Source: CBDESN01 sp965242495 | GTDB taxonomy: Bacteria > Pseudomonadota > Alphaproteobacteria > MPNO01 | NCBI GenBank assembly: GCA_965242495.1 | Contig: OZ251446.1 | Span: 1,922,001-1,986,000 of the forward strand | DNA: 64,000 nt | Direction: 5' to 3' | Shown here: positions 45,585-54,719 of the stretch, piece after piece | Numbering within the stretch: position 1 is the first letter of the stretch | Layout of the letters: each line of letters begins with the position of its first letter | Program-made: the position numbers and the translations under genes | The notes under the pieces: model-generated | The model's database searches: none | What the model was told of the DNA's origin: nothing | Seen by the model: the letters and a program-made list of their open reading frames with translations, nothing else

Positions 45585-47030
45585 TCACAGCGCGGCCGCG
45601 AACGCGACGAGCACGCCGAGGGCCGTCAGCCGGCTCGCGCGGTCGCGCATCGCGAACACCAGCGGGTCGTCGTCGAGCGCCCCGCGATCGGCAAGCAGCG
45701 TCATGCGCCCCAGCCAATAGACCAGCAGCAGGCAGATCGCCCAGAGGAGTTCCGGCTGGTCGTAGCGCCCGCTCACCTCCGGACTCTGTACGTACAGAGC
45801 GAGGACCACCGCGGCGGCGAAGCCGGCGGCGGCGCCGAGGGCCGTCATCGCCGGGAGGTCTCCGGCGAAATAGGCGCGGCCGCCGGCCGCGGACCGATCC
45901 GACTCGCGCGCCGATCGAAGCTCCTTCTGGCGCTTGACGATGGCCAGAGCGAGAAAGACGAAGATGGAGAAGGCGAGAAACCAGTGCGACAGCGCCACCG
46001 GGGCCGCCGCCGCTCCGGCGACGACGCGAACCGTATACAGAAGGGCGAGCGCCACGACGTCGGCGAACAGCTTGCGCTTCAACCACAGCGAATAGGCCGC
46101 GGTCAGAATCAGGTAGAACAGCAGGCATAGTCCGGCTTCGGCCGACAGCAGGAAGGCCGCGGCGAGCCCGCCCACCGGGAGCGCCGCGGCGAGGCCTGCC
46201 GCCTGCGGCAGCGGCATCGCGCCCGCGGCCAGTGGACGGCGGCGTTTGCCCGGATGCCGACGGTCGTGCGGCAGGTCGAGCAGATCGTTCAGCAGATAGC
46301 CGCCCGAGGCGCAGGCCGACAGGGCCGCGAACAGCCCGACCGCGGCGAGCCAGGACTCGAGGCCGGTCTCGTGCGCCGCGGCGAGGGGCGCGAACGCCAG
46401 CAGATTCTTGACCCACTGATGCGGGCGCAGCGCTTGCAACGGGGCGCGCGGCCGGCCGAGCCCGGGCAGAAGGCGCGCCTCGCCGTCGAGCGCCCGTAGC
46501 CGGCGCGCGAGACGCGGCGGGAGACCGACCCCGATCGCCCGCCGCGCCCGTCTCCAGACCGCCATGTCGCGACGCGCGCCGCCGACGTAATCGAACCCGT
46601 CCTCGCCGAAGCGTTCCACCAGCGCGGCCGCCCTGGCCGATCCCGCCGAACCGGCATGTCCGCCGATGGCGAGGCAGCCCGCCGCGCCCACCGTCTCGGC
46701 GAGGGGAGCTACCGCGCGCTCGGCGGCGGCGGACGCCAGCCAGACCTCGCGCCCGGCCGCCCGGGCGGCGTCGATCTCGTCCAGCACCGCCGGGTTCAAC
46801 ACCAGCGTCGCCGGCGGCAGCGGCGCCGCCTCCGCGACCCTGCGTTTCAACGCAGCGTGGCCGTCGGTCAGCCGGAAGAGCGACGCGAGCAGGGCGCGCG
46901 GCGCGGCGACGGCCATGCGGGCGACGCCCTCGAGCAGCAGATCGCCGCCGGTCAGCGCGCGGTCGGCATCGACGACCAGCGGCGGCGCGGCGACGGCTCG
47001 CCCCGGTCGTCGGGCCTCGGTCCCGTTCAT
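45585..47030 (-). CDS. UbiA-family prenyltransferase with HAD-like N-terminal domain (polyprenyl-phosphate phosphoribosyltransferase-like)
   Basis: A 481-residue protein. Residues ~15-190 are HAD-phosphatase-like (VVDADRALTGGDLL retains the D-x-D pair but not the following Gly). Residues ~200-481 are a UbiA membrane domain with HQWVKNLLAFAPL and the Asp motif NDLLDLPHDRRHPGKRRRPL. This layout matches proteins proposed to make and dephosphorylate decaprenylphosphoryl-5-phosphoribose, the substrate of DprE1. The start ATG at 47030 was chosen; the frame runs upstream to 47141 over non-homologous sequence. It is the first gene of the operon. Confidence 0.88.
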   Translation of the reverse strand: MNGTEARRPGRAVAAPPLVVDADRALTGGDLLLEGVARMAVAAPRALLASLFRLTDGHAALKRRVAEAAPLPPATLVLNPAVLDEIDAARAAGREVWLASAAAERAVAPLAETVGAAGCLAIGGHAGSAGSARAAALVERFGEDGFDYVGGARRDMAVWRRARRAIGVGLPPRLARRLRALDGEARLLPGLGRPRAPLQALRPHQWVKNLLAFAPLAAAHETGLESWLAAVGLFAALSACASGGYLLNDLLDLPHDRRHPGKRRRPLAAGAMPLPQAAGLAAALPVGGLAAAFLLSAEAGLCLLFYLILTAAYSLWLKRKLFADVVALALLYTVRVVAGAAAAPVALSHWFLAFSIFVFLALAIVKRQKELRSARESDRSAAGGRAYFAGDLPAMTALGAAAGFAAAVVLALYVQSPEVSGRYDQPELLWAICLLLVYWLGRMTLLADRGALDDDPLVFAMRDRASRLTALGVLVAFAAAL

Positions 47031-47574
47031 GTCCCGATTTCCCTGCCCTGCGCGCGCGGCGGACGCCGCCGACCCGACGGCCAGCATAGCCCGGCCGCGC
47101 GCGGACGGACCAGGGCGGGTGGTGTCCTGGTCCAGACACATGTGAGACGGTGCCCATCGCGCCAGTCGATATCCGGTCGTTCCTGGCCGGAAGCCTGCTT
47201 ACGGCCATGGATGCTTCCAGAGGCCCACCCAGTGTCGCAGAACCGGAAGTCGCCGCTGGTGTTCACAAATTGCCTGAACGGAGCGACGAACGGGAGCGGG
47301 ACAGGCGCGACGGAGCCGCCCATGTCCGTGACGTTGGACGCGAAGCCGGGCGGACGCGCAGGCCAACCCGCGACGCCGAGTACGGCATCGCGCCGAGGGC
47401 AGCAAGCTGCGGCGGGTGTGAACAACCAACGCCGCAAGGCGTAAGAAACAGGCTCACGTCGAGAGAAGCAATCGGTCGGGCCCAACAGGGATGGTGGAAC
47501 GGAGCTATCGCGATGCGTGCTTATCTTGCCACTGCGTGATGCCGAATCGATGTTAACCAGTTGGAGAGAGTGCG
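47031..47574. other. Intergenic stretch, no recognisable gene
   Basis: About 540 bp between the UbiA gene and the decayed antitoxin gene. Several short frames exist on both strands, but none shows a family I recognise, and none has a convincing ribosome site. Base composition begins to shift away from the very GC-rich host pattern around 47.4 kb. It is probably scrambled mobile-element debris at the left edge of the defence island. Confidence 0.4.
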
Positions 47575-47811
47575 ATGGCGACGATCAACATGCGGCAACT
47601 GAAAGATGGCGTGGTCCGGTGCCCCAAGCGACGAGCCGCCGAGAACGACCACCCCCTGGAAGGCGGCACCATATTCTCCAAGGCGCAGTCGCAAATGACA
47701 TGGCGGCGAAACGCGAAACCTTCCGGGCTCTGGCTGCGCGACTGCGGCGCGGAATGGAAGGCCAAGCGAGAACGCCTTCAGTAGTCCTGTTCCGAGAGGA
47801 TCGGGACAGCG
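47575..47811 (+). pseudogene. Decayed FitA/VapB-type antitoxin gene
   Basis: The frame from ATG 47575 reads MATINMRQLKDGVVRCPKRRAAEN, like the ribbon-helix-helix start of FitA-type antitoxins. After about 40 residues homology continues in another frame as DMAAKRETFRALAARLRRGM (around 47696-47755), then TPSVVLFREDRDSGHR. This C-terminal pattern, ending in RDSGH, is usual for antitoxins that precede PIN toxins. So one frameshift near 47690 has broken the gene. GGAGAG upstream of the ATG remains as a ribosome site. Confidence 0.65.
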
Positions 47812-47839
47812 GGCATCGCGCGGTCCAGCGTGTCCGGCG

Positions 47840-48124
47840 GTCGACGACCGCGCGGCAGTGAAATGGCTGGTCGCGGAGGAAGGCTCGGACGCCTCGGATC
47901 GCTTGTTGGTGGGCGGTGACGATCTGTAAACACCGCATCTGATGGCGCCGGAAGTCGTCAGCGCACTGTGGCGCAGTGCTCGACTCGTCCAGATCGAACG
48001 TGGTCAGACCAGCGCTTCGATGGCCGCCATAGAGGAGATGCCGGTTCGCTGGCATGCCGACGAGACAGCGTGCGCCGATGTGGGCCACTTGGCGGTGACG
48101 CAGACGGATCGTACGGGAACGTGA
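47840..48124 (+). pseudogene. Decayed VapC-type PIN-domain toxin gene
   Basis: In one frame the sequence reads VDDRAAVKWLVAEEGSDASD, the start of a VapC PIN domain (normally VDASxAVKW). It then meets an in-frame TAA at 47927-47929 and resumes as TPHLMAPEVVSALWRSARL to a stop at 48122. The first catalytic Asp and an LMAPE(V)xxALWR helix are recognisable, but the C-terminal Asp-rich motif has decayed. The start codon region is also damaged. It directly follows the broken antitoxin, so this is an inactivated toxin-antitoxin pair. Confidence 0.7.
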
Positions 48125-48269
48125 AGCCGATACGACCGTCAAGCCGAATGCTGTGACCCGTGAAGATAGATTTCGATCCTGCCAAGTCCCTTTACGTTGT
48201 CGTCGCGAAACCCACCTACTCCTCAACTGTTCCCAGAGTTGGTACAGAAACGAATCGGCGGGTGTCTCG

Positions 48270-48662
48270 TCAGCATTCTCCGGAAGTGACGGCTAAAGAG
48301 ATAAGGTCGTCGACCCCGCGGAGCTTGCTGCCATCTGCAAGATACGATATCCCGCGGTGCAGGTGGAGACGGAACTGCCGAGAGACGGTTTCAGGATTGA
48401 GAGGAAGCCCGTCTCGGCAAAGCCGCTCCTTCAGGAGCGCCATGTAGAGGTCGGCGCGGTGTCCGCCGAAGACCCGCCACGTCATCTCAACGTTGCTGTC
48501 GAGCGGAATATCCGTCTCCGATGGAGCACTCTCCTCCGCGAGCGACAGGCAGAAGCCCCAGCGGCACAGCACATTCCAGTGTGGAATGCCCGTCGTCCGC
48601 TTCAGCTTGATCAGCTGGTCTTTTGCCCGCCGCGAGACTCTCACGTGCTCGATCGTCGTCAT
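48270..48662 (-). CDS. dndE: DNA sulfur modification protein DndE
   Basis: A 130-residue DndE (DUF1832). HVRVSRRAKDQLIKLKRTTG, then WNVLCRWGFCLSLAEES are characteristic, and GLPLNPETVSRQFRLHLHRGISYL (shortened) forms the C-terminal part. DndE is a tetrameric DNA-binding member of the phosphorothioation complex that puts sulfur in place of a non-bridging oxygen of the DNA backbone. Its start overlaps the dndD stop (ATGA). It is the last gene of the dndBCDE operon. Confidence 0.95.
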   Translation of the reverse strand: MTTIEHVRVSRRAKDQLIKLKRTTGIPHWNVLCRWGFCLSLAEESAPSETDIPLDSNVEMTWRVFGGHRADLYMALLKERLCRDGLPLNPETVSRQFRLHLHRGISYLADGSKLRGVDDLISLAVTSGEC

Positions 48663-50650
48663 GTCGCGTCCACCCTCTCGAAATACCCCTCCGTGACCCG
48701 CGTGCTACCGCTGGAGTCGTCGTAGTCGAGACGGTAGCTGCGACCAACGTAGGGCTTGAGCTTCTCGAGATGTGCGCCGACGATCTCCTCGTCAGTTGAG
48801 AACAACAGAACTTGGTGGCTCGCGAATGGAAAATATCGCTCGACGAGATGTGTCCTGTGGCTGGCGTCGAGCCGTCCGAGCGGCGTGTCGATAGCGGTCG
48901 GCAGCGGTCGTCCTGAGGTCTTCGCGAGGCCCCACAGCAATGCGATCGCGAGGAGCTGGCGCTCGCCTGCGGACAGGCGCTCGGAGCTCAGCTCGCGCCC
49001 GTCGCGGCCGTAGAGCGTGAGCACGAAAGACTCGGGGTGAATCGCGAGGCGGGTAACAAACGACGCCTTTCGGAGCAGTTGCTGGTAGCTCTCGAGAACG
49101 AGCTGCTCAATCCTGCGCACATGGCGCTTGATGACGGCCTTCCGGAACGCGCCCAACGTCGTTCTGACGCGTGACGTGTGCTGTAGGATGCGGCGGCGGT
49201 CTTCGCGCAGCCACTCTTCCTCCATATCGTCCTCGAGGAGGCGGGACAGCGCTTGCGCCCCGCGCTCGATTTCTCGGACGAGGCGCTCGGTCTCACTCTT
49301 CATCGCCGCCTCCTCTACCTCAAGGGCGACAACGTTAGCGATCAGCTCGTCCCTCCGGCGCACCACCGCAGCGATCGTGTCCTCGGCCGGAACGCTGGCG
49401 CACATCGTGCGGAAGTGTTCCATCCTCTCCCTGTCCTCCCTCCACCGATCGAGCGCGCCGCCCAACGTCCGCGCCGCTGCCGCTAAGTCGCCGTCGAGGA
49501 GCCTGCGGAGATCGGCCCGCGCGTCGGGCGGCAGATCGAGGATTGTGTCGTGCATGCCGGCCGCGCGACGCGTCTCGCGATCTGCACGGAGATAGGCTGT
49601 GACGGTCTCTATCTCGCCGCTGCCGATTCCGCACTCCTGAAGGAGTTCGAGCAGTGCTTCGTCGCGGGATCCGAGGATCGCGATAACCTCCCGCGACCGG
49701 CGCGTCTCCTCCTCAGAGAGGTCGCGTTTCTGAACCGCGTCGAGGAGGCCACTCACCACCAGCAGCGGCAGATCGCCGGCGGCCGAGTCACGCAGCTGTG
49801 CAGTGCTGTCGCCGAGCGTCCGCTCGGCCTCGACCAAGTTGTGCTCGATCTCGACGCGCTTTTCGTAAAGCTCACCGCCGAGTTTTCGGTATTCGTCCTC
49901 GGCTGCCCGGAGCGCCTTCCGCGCCGGGTCGATCCGGTTGGTTCTAAGCCCCGCCTGCTCTTGTTTCAGATCCGAGAGCTGCGAGCGCAGCTTTTTGAGC
50001 GACGTCTCGGCCTCCTCAATCTCGCCGCGCCCGGGATCGTTCTTTTCCTCACTCCGCTTCCGGCGCTGGTAGGTCACGAGATCCTTGTCGAGCTGGTCGA
50101 CGACGTCGAGACCGAGCAGATTGTGGACCGCCGTGCCGATCAGCTGCATAGAGTTATCTTGCGCCGCATAGCCCTCGGCCTGCTCGCCGTCGAACAGGAA
50201 CAGGTTGGCGATGTTAGGCGGGATCAGGTCCTCGACCTGCGCGATCCAGTTTTCAGCTAAGGCATCGTCGCGCTTTTTGTTCTTTAGCACCTCGAAATGC
50301 TCGCGATACCCGTTGCCCCCGAGCCGCCACGAGCGGTGCAGACGAAACCGGTCCTCCTCGCCATCCACGGTATGGCGGAAGGCGAGCTCAATGGCGGCCT
50401 CACGCATCTCCGATCCTCGATGAACGCTACGGGACAGGTAGTCTTGGTAAGATAGCCCGTCTCGGTTCGAGACTCTAGCGTGCGCTCCATACAGGCAGAG
50501 CTGCATAGCATCCAGCAGAGTCGTCTTGCCGTGGCCGTTGAGGCCACCGAACAAAACGATGGAGCGGCCGTCACCGGGCGGCGTCAGAGCGACCGCTTGG
50601 CGCTCGGCGTAGAGTCCGAAGTTGTGGAGGACGATCTCGTCGAGGATCAC
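48659..50650 (-). CDS. dndD: DNA sulfur modification protein DndD (SMC-like ATPase)
   Basis: A 663-residue ATPase. FGGLNGHGKTTLLDAM is Walker A (near residue 37), two long coiled-coil arms occupy ~200-480, SAGERQLLAIALLWGL is the ABC signature, and AIDTPLGRLD holds the Walker B/D-loop. NIANLFLFDGEQAEGYA is the usual DndD loop. DndD supplies ATPase activity, thought to nick or open DNA for sulfur insertion. GTG start at 50650 overlaps the dndC stop, and its own stop overlaps dndE. Confidence 0.95.
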   Translation of the reverse strand: MILDEIVLHNFGLYAERQAVALTPPGDGRSIVLFGGLNGHGKTTLLDAMQLCLYGAHARVSNRDGLSYQDYLSRSVHRGSEMREAAIELAFRHTVDGEEDRFRLHRSWRLGGNGYREHFEVLKNKKRDDALAENWIAQVEDLIPPNIANLFLFDGEQAEGYAAQDNSMQLIGTAVHNLLGLDVVDQLDKDLVTYQRRKRSEEKNDPGRGEIEEAETSLKKLRSQLSDLKQEQAGLRTNRIDPARKALRAAEDEYRKLGGELYEKRVEIEHNLVEAERTLGDSTAQLRDSAAGDLPLLVVSGLLDAVQKRDLSEEETRRSREVIAILGSRDEALLELLQECGIGSGEIETVTAYLRADRETRRAAGMHDTILDLPPDARADLRRLLDGDLAAAARTLGGALDRWREDRERMEHFRTMCASVPAEDTIAAVVRRRDELIANVVALEVEEAAMKSETERLVREIERGAQALSRLLEDDMEEEWLREDRRRILQHTSRVRTTLGAFRKAVIKRHVRRIEQLVLESYQQLLRKASFVTRLAIHPESFVLTLYGRDGRELSSERLSAGERQLLAIALLWGLAKTSGRPLPTAIDTPLGRLDASHRTHLVERYFPFASHQVLLFSTDEEIVGAHLEKLKPYVGRSYRLDYDDSSGSTRVTEGYFERVDAT

Positions 50651-52194
50651 GGTGCGGCTGCCTCCTCGTCGTCCGGCAGGTCGTGCGCCTCCTGGATCAT
50701 TGGGTCGTTGTGGCCGAACGCCCGCTCGTGCGCCTCGTCGATCGCCCTACGCCGGGACAGCACCTGTTCCGTGGCGTCCTCTTCCCCCCCGTAGAAGTGC
50801 TTGCAGAACGCCCGGTCGATCGCCTCGAAGAGTCCCGACCTGCGCAGCATCGATTTGTACGTCTTCTCGACCGACAGGAGCTCCCGCACCAGCTGGTAGC
50901 AGTGCTCATCGCCGCCACAGATTTCAGAGAGGACCTCCATCTCGGGCCGACCGAAGATCGGATTGTCGTCAAGCCGTCGACCTGGATAGGGTTCGCCGAC
51001 CACCTCCTCATAGAGGCGCGGCAGGTCATCTTCAATCTCGTGTTTTTCCACGACCCAGATGCGACGGATCTCCTCAAGCTCCATGCGGCTGACGAGCTCG
51101 ATGTCGCGCACCTCGGCAGGGCCATGCTCCCGGATATAGTGCTGGGCGCGGAGGACCTTGCGGAGCCAGTCGGCCCGAACCTCCTGCCTGTAGGGGCCAG
51201 GGATGGGGCGCCCACGGAACAGCTGGACCGCGCCACTCATGCGCCGGAAGTCGCGGAGTGGCCGGTCCCCGTCACTCGTCTTGGGCGGATCGAGCTCGTT
51301 GCGGAGTTCGAGGAGTGGCAGCATCCACTCCTTCTCTTCGTCGTTTCGGATCATGGCCTGCATGGACTTGTCTTTCTCGACGAGCGTGCAAACCCAGCAT
51401 CCGAAGCGGCTGTCGCCGCAACTCGGCGTCGTCGTGTCGACGACCAATGGACACTCACCGCCGTCGGACGCACCCTGGTACATCGTCAGCAGATCCTTGT
51501 TCCGATAGCCCCAAGGATTATCGACCTGCATCAGAAACAGCCACACATCGTCGTTGCTCCACGCTTCAAGCGGTGTGTAGACGAAGGAGTTGGGAAGGCT
51601 GCCGTTGGGGCTCAGCTTCTCGCGGACGCGTCGGCGCTCGAATTTTTCCATGACCTGGGCCCGCTTCCGGCTCTCCGCCTTGCGCGAGCCGAGGACGAGG
51701 ATCGCTTCGCCGTGGCTTTGGACGACGGAGCTTATGAAACTGGTCGAGGGCATGATCTTGAGACGCTCCGTGCACCAGCGGAATTTCGGCCGCGGCGCCG
51801 GATAGCCGCGGCCGATGAGGTTCACCCAGAAGGTGTTTTCAGGATCAGGGGTCAAGCGGTGAGCCGTGAAGGGAAGTCCCTGTTCTTCAGCGGCGGCTTC
51901 CATCCTCTCAAGCGATCTCGACACCCACAGTGCGACGATGGGATTCTCGACCAGGGTGTCTGTGCTGATGACATGGATGGGCTTGGTCAGCCTGTGTTTC
52001 GGGAGCGCCGACAGCGCCAACCACACCAGCTGCAGCGTAGCGGTCGAGTCCTTACCGCCGCTATAGCCAACCACCCACGGAATCCCGTCGCTCTCGTAGA
52101 GCACGGCGACCTCCTCCAGCAGCTGGGCGACGGTCTGCTTGAAGCCCAACCGCTCGAAGGCGGAGACTGCCCTGTGGAGCTCAGATCCCATCAT
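50647..52194 (-). CDS. dndC: DNA sulfur modification protein DndC (PAPS reductase-like)
   Basis: A 515-residue PP-loop ATP pyrophosphatase. VVGYSGGKDSTATLQL contains the SGGKDS loop near residue 45. RWCTERLKI and CGDSRFGCWVCTLVEKD supply the four Cys expected for the [4Fe-4S] cluster. DndC activates the DNA phosphate with ATP and transfers sulfur delivered by DndA. It overlaps dndB by 14 bp and dndD by 4 bp, so it is translationally coupled to both. Confidence 0.96.
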   Translation of the reverse strand: MMGSELHRAVSAFERLGFKQTVAQLLEEVAVLYESDGIPWVVGYSGGKDSTATLQLVWLALSALPKHRLTKPIHVISTDTLVENPIVALWVSRSLERMEAAAEEQGLPFTAHRLTPDPENTFWVNLIGRGYPAPRPKFRWCTERLKIMPSTSFISSVVQSHGEAILVLGSRKAESRKRAQVMEKFERRRVREKLSPNGSLPNSFVYTPLEAWSNDDVWLFLMQVDNPWGYRNKDLLTMYQGASDGGECPLVVDTTTPSCGDSRFGCWVCTLVEKDKSMQAMIRNDEEKEWMLPLLELRNELDPPKTSDGDRPLRDFRRMSGAVQLFRGRPIPGPYRQEVRADWLRKVLRAQHYIREHGPAEVRDIELVSRMELEEIRRIWVVEKHEIEDDLPRLYEEVVGEPYPGRRLDDNPIFGRPEMEVLSEICGGDEHCYQLVRELLSVEKTYKSMLRRSGLFEAIDRAFCKHFYGGEEDATEQVLSRRRAIDEAHERAFGHNDPMIQEAHDLPDDEEAAAP

Positions 52195-53281
52195 GGCGGT
52201 CCCTTCCGAAGGCGTCCTCGACCCGCTGCTCGTCCGGAGACAGCGGCAGCCCGAGGCGGACCTTTATGGCATTCGCCGTCAGCGTGACGTTGTTCTGGGC
52301 CTTCCGGACCCTGCCAGCCAACAGGACGCGGCCTTCCCACAGCTCGGCATTGTCGCGTCTCCAGTCGATTCCCGCGATCCTCCCGATCCTCCTTGGCCAG
52401 TCCCGGGGATGCCAGCGAACGAGGGCGTTGCCGACGCGGCCCAACGCCTGCAGCACGACGCCATGCGTGTGGATGTAGTCGGTCCTCACCTCGCCCGCCG
52501 TGGCGCGTCCTGCCCGCACATGATCCCATTCCTCGATGTGTCGGGCAACCTCCTCCCAGAAGGCGAGCGCAAGCTCGGCCGCCTCCCTGGGTTCCTCAAG
52601 CTCGAAGCCCTTCAAGAGCTCGCCAGTGGCGTTGTAGATCGCGCTCAGGGTGAACAGTCGCCTCGAACGCCGGGAAAGGGTGGTCTTCTCGAGCTCCACG
52701 AGGCCGCTGAAAACCGTCGACCGTTTGACGAGCGTCTTGGCAAGCTCGGCGGTCTCATCGCGGTGGTCGTAGAGGAGGCCAAGCGATTTCGAGGGACGAA
52801 TGGCGTAGCGGTTGAGGTCGGCGAACATCTGCTGGCAACGTTTCAACCCTGTGTCGCGGAAGAAGACGACGGCAATGGTCTCCTCGCCGAGCTCGGGCCG
52901 GTGCGCCAGAGCCATCTCAATGGCGGCGCGTCGGTGCTGGCCGTCGTTGATGACGAAGCGGGCGGCCATCGGCACGTGGAGAAGCCCGATCCGAGCGGCG
53001 CGATCCTCCCCACCCAGCCGTTCGAAGACGACCTCACCGTCGATGGACGCGGTCAAGGCGGAAAAGACGTAGTCGTCGGGGTTCTCAACCACGTAGCGGG
53101 ACATCTCCGGGACTCGGGCCTTGTTGAGGTGGCGCTGGGCGCGGAGCTCGGGGGTGATCTCTTCGCCATCGAAGATGAACAGCTTCGGGATCAGCCGCAG
53201 GGGACACATGGAAGCGTAGTACTCCCTTCGGGCCTGGATGCCCCGAATGGCAGGAAAGACGTACTCGAAGTCGGCGGACAT
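52181..53281 (-). CDS. dndB: DNA sulfur modification protein DndB
   Basis: A 366-residue DndB/DGQHR-family protein. FPAIRGIQARREYYASMCPLRL (shortened), NDGQHRRAAIEMAL (the DGQHR motif) and FFRDTGLKRCQQMFADLNRYA are diagnostic. DndB is not required for modification but regulates its level and, in studied systems, represses the dnd promoter. The start at 53281 (MSADFEYVF) has GGAG nine bases upstream. An ATG at 53296 would add five residues and sits at the edge of a palindrome. It is the first gene of the minus-strand dndBCDE operon. Confidence 0.95.
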   Translation of the reverse strand: MSADFEYVFPAIRGIQARREYYASMCPLRLIPKLFIFDGEEITPELRAQRHLNKARVPEMSRYVVENPDDYVFSALTASIDGEVVFERLGGEDRAARIGLLHVPMAARFVINDGQHRRAAIEMALAHRPELGEETIAVVFFRDTGLKRCQQMFADLNRYAIRPSKSLGLLYDHRDETAELAKTLVKRSTVFSGLVELEKTTLSRRSRRLFTLSAIYNATGELLKGFELEEPREAAELALAFWEEVARHIEEWDHVRAGRATAGEVRTDYIHTHGVVLQALGRVGNALVRWHPRDWPRRIGRIAGIDWRRDNAELWEGRVLLAGRVRKAQNNVTLTANAIKVRLGLPLSPDEQRVEDAFGRDRHDGI

Positions 53282-53294
53282 GGCGCTTTTCTCC

Positions 53295-53333
53295 ATTGTA
53301 TGTATATCTCTATGCAAACCTAAAGCATACAAT
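53295..53333. promoter_or_regulatory. Nested palindromes in the dndB-dndA divergent control region
   Basis: An 8-bp inverted repeat ATTGTATG (53295-53302) / CATACAAT (53326-53333) encloses a second one, TATGC (53311-53315) / GCATA (53325-53329), in an unusually A/T-rich stretch between the divergent dndB and dndA genes. The position at the dndB start fits an operator, possibly for DndB itself, which represses dnd transcription in characterised systems. The binding protein is inferred. Confidence 0.6.
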
Positions 53334-53507
53334 ACAAACATCCGTCAACCAAGCAATGATTTGAACCGCCCGCAGAGGCGTCCGGACGGTCGCCGCGCCG
53401 TCCACAGGTCGATACGTTTGTCGCCGGAGCGGCGAAGTGCTATCGGAACCGGGTCCGACGCCGGTTCGAAACGCTCGCCCGGCCGCACGGCCAGACTGGA
53501 GCAGCCC

Positions 53508-54677
53508 ATGCAGCAGGTCGCCACTTCCGCACAAATCAGGACCGCCGGACCGGTCTACCTCGACTGCAATGCGACGGCCCCGATCGAGCCCGCCGTGCTC
53601 GAGGAGATGCACCGATTGTGGAGCGAGGTGCCGGGCAACGCCGGTAGCAGGACTCACGAATACGGGCTGCAAGCGAAGAAGGTCGTCCAGAGGGCGCGCG
53701 AGCAGGTGGCGTCCGTCGTCCGCGCCGAGCCAGAGGATGTGCTCTTCACGAGCGGTGCGACCGAAAGCAACAACATTGCGCTCCTCGGCCTCGCGGCCCA
53801 TGCAGACCACGAGAGCCGCCGCCACGTCATCTCGACGGCCATGGAGCACAAGGCGGTCCTGGAGCCGCTGGAGGAACTTGAGAAGCGCGGCTTCGAGGTC
53901 TCGCTCGTCCGCCCCGAAGCATCGGGAACGGTGTCAGTGGATGCGGTCGCTAGCGTGCTTCGTCCCGATACCGCCCTAGTTTCGATCATGCACGCGAACA
54001 ACGAAACCGGCGTCCTCCAGCCCCTGGACGAGATCGCGAACCTTCTCGGAGGCCAGCCGGTTTACTTCCACGTCGACGCCGCCCAAGGGTTCGGCAAGGA
54101 TCTGGAGCCGTTGCGGAACGGGCGTATCGACATGATCAGCGTGAGCTCCCACAAGATCTACGGTCCCGTAGGCGTGGGATGCCTGATCATCCGCCGCCGC
54201 GGCTTCCGGCGACCGCCGCTCAAGCCTATCTCCTTCGGCGGGGGCCAGGAGCGCGGTCTGCGGCACGGAACGCTACCAGTCCCGCTCATCGCCGGCATGG
54301 GGCTTGCCGCGGAGATCGCCGGTCGAGATCACGCGACCCGGCGCGAACGCTGCATGGAGATTCGGTCTGACGCGCTGGAGGCGCTCGCCCCTCTCGGAAT
54401 CCGCTTGAACGGCGATCCGGAGCATACCATGCCACACGTCTTGAACTTTTCCGTGGAGGGCGTGGACGCGGAGGCGCTCATGGTGGCGCTCAAGGATCTG
54501 ATCGCGATCTCCAACGGCTCGGCTTGCACGTCGCAAAGCTACGAGCCGAGCCACGTTCTTGCCGCCATGGGGCTACCGGAGACAGCTGTCGCGGGCGCCA
54601 TCCGGGTCTCCTGGTGCCACATGACGCCAGACGTCGACTGGTCGACGGTGTCACGCCGTATCGCGGCTCTCGCCTGA
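53508..54677 (+). CDS. dndA: Cysteine desulfurase DndA
   Basis: A 389-residue class V aminotransferase-fold cysteine desulfurase. YLDCNATAPIEPAVLEEM opens the fold, TSGATESNNIALLG follows, and SVSSHKIYGPVGVG contains PLP Lys216. SNGSACTSQSYEPSHVL carries the persulfide Cys340. It mobilises sulfur from L-cysteine and passes it to DndC. ATG at 53508 has GGAG about seven bases upstream; the frame is open 270 bp further but over the control region. It is divergent from dndBCDE and convergent with the RelA/SpoT-like gene. Confidence 0.93.
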   Translation: MQQVATSAQIRTAGPVYLDCNATAPIEPAVLEEMHRLWSEVPGNAGSRTHEYGLQAKKVVQRAREQVASVVRAEPEDVLFTSGATESNNIALLGLAAHADHESRRHVISTAMEHKAVLEPLEELEKRGFEVSLVRPEASGTVSVDAVASVLRPDTALVSIMHANNETGVLQPLDEIANLLGGQPVYFHVDAAQGFGKDLEPLRNGRIDMISVSSHKIYGPVGVGCLIIRRRGFRRPPLKPISFGGGQERGLRHGTLPVPLIAGMGLAAEIAGRDHATRRERCMEIRSDALEALAPLGIRLNGDPEHTMPHVLNFSVEGVDAEALMVALKDLIAISNGSACTSQSYEPSHVLAAMGLPETAVAGAIRVSWCHMTPDVDWSTVSRRIAALA

Positions 54678-54719
54678 TGAACCGACCGTTGCCCGCCCCT
54701 CGGAAGCGTCGGGGCGCGA

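Noticed and set aside
47150..47540. Possible group II intron or transposase leader sequence.
   Set aside because: Some vague resemblance in short frames, but no reverse transcriptase, domain V or transposase motif could be recognised.
53430..53507. tRNA-like T-loop sequence (ggttcgaaac) upstream of dndA.
   Set aside because: The surrounding bases do not form acceptor, D or anticodon stems.
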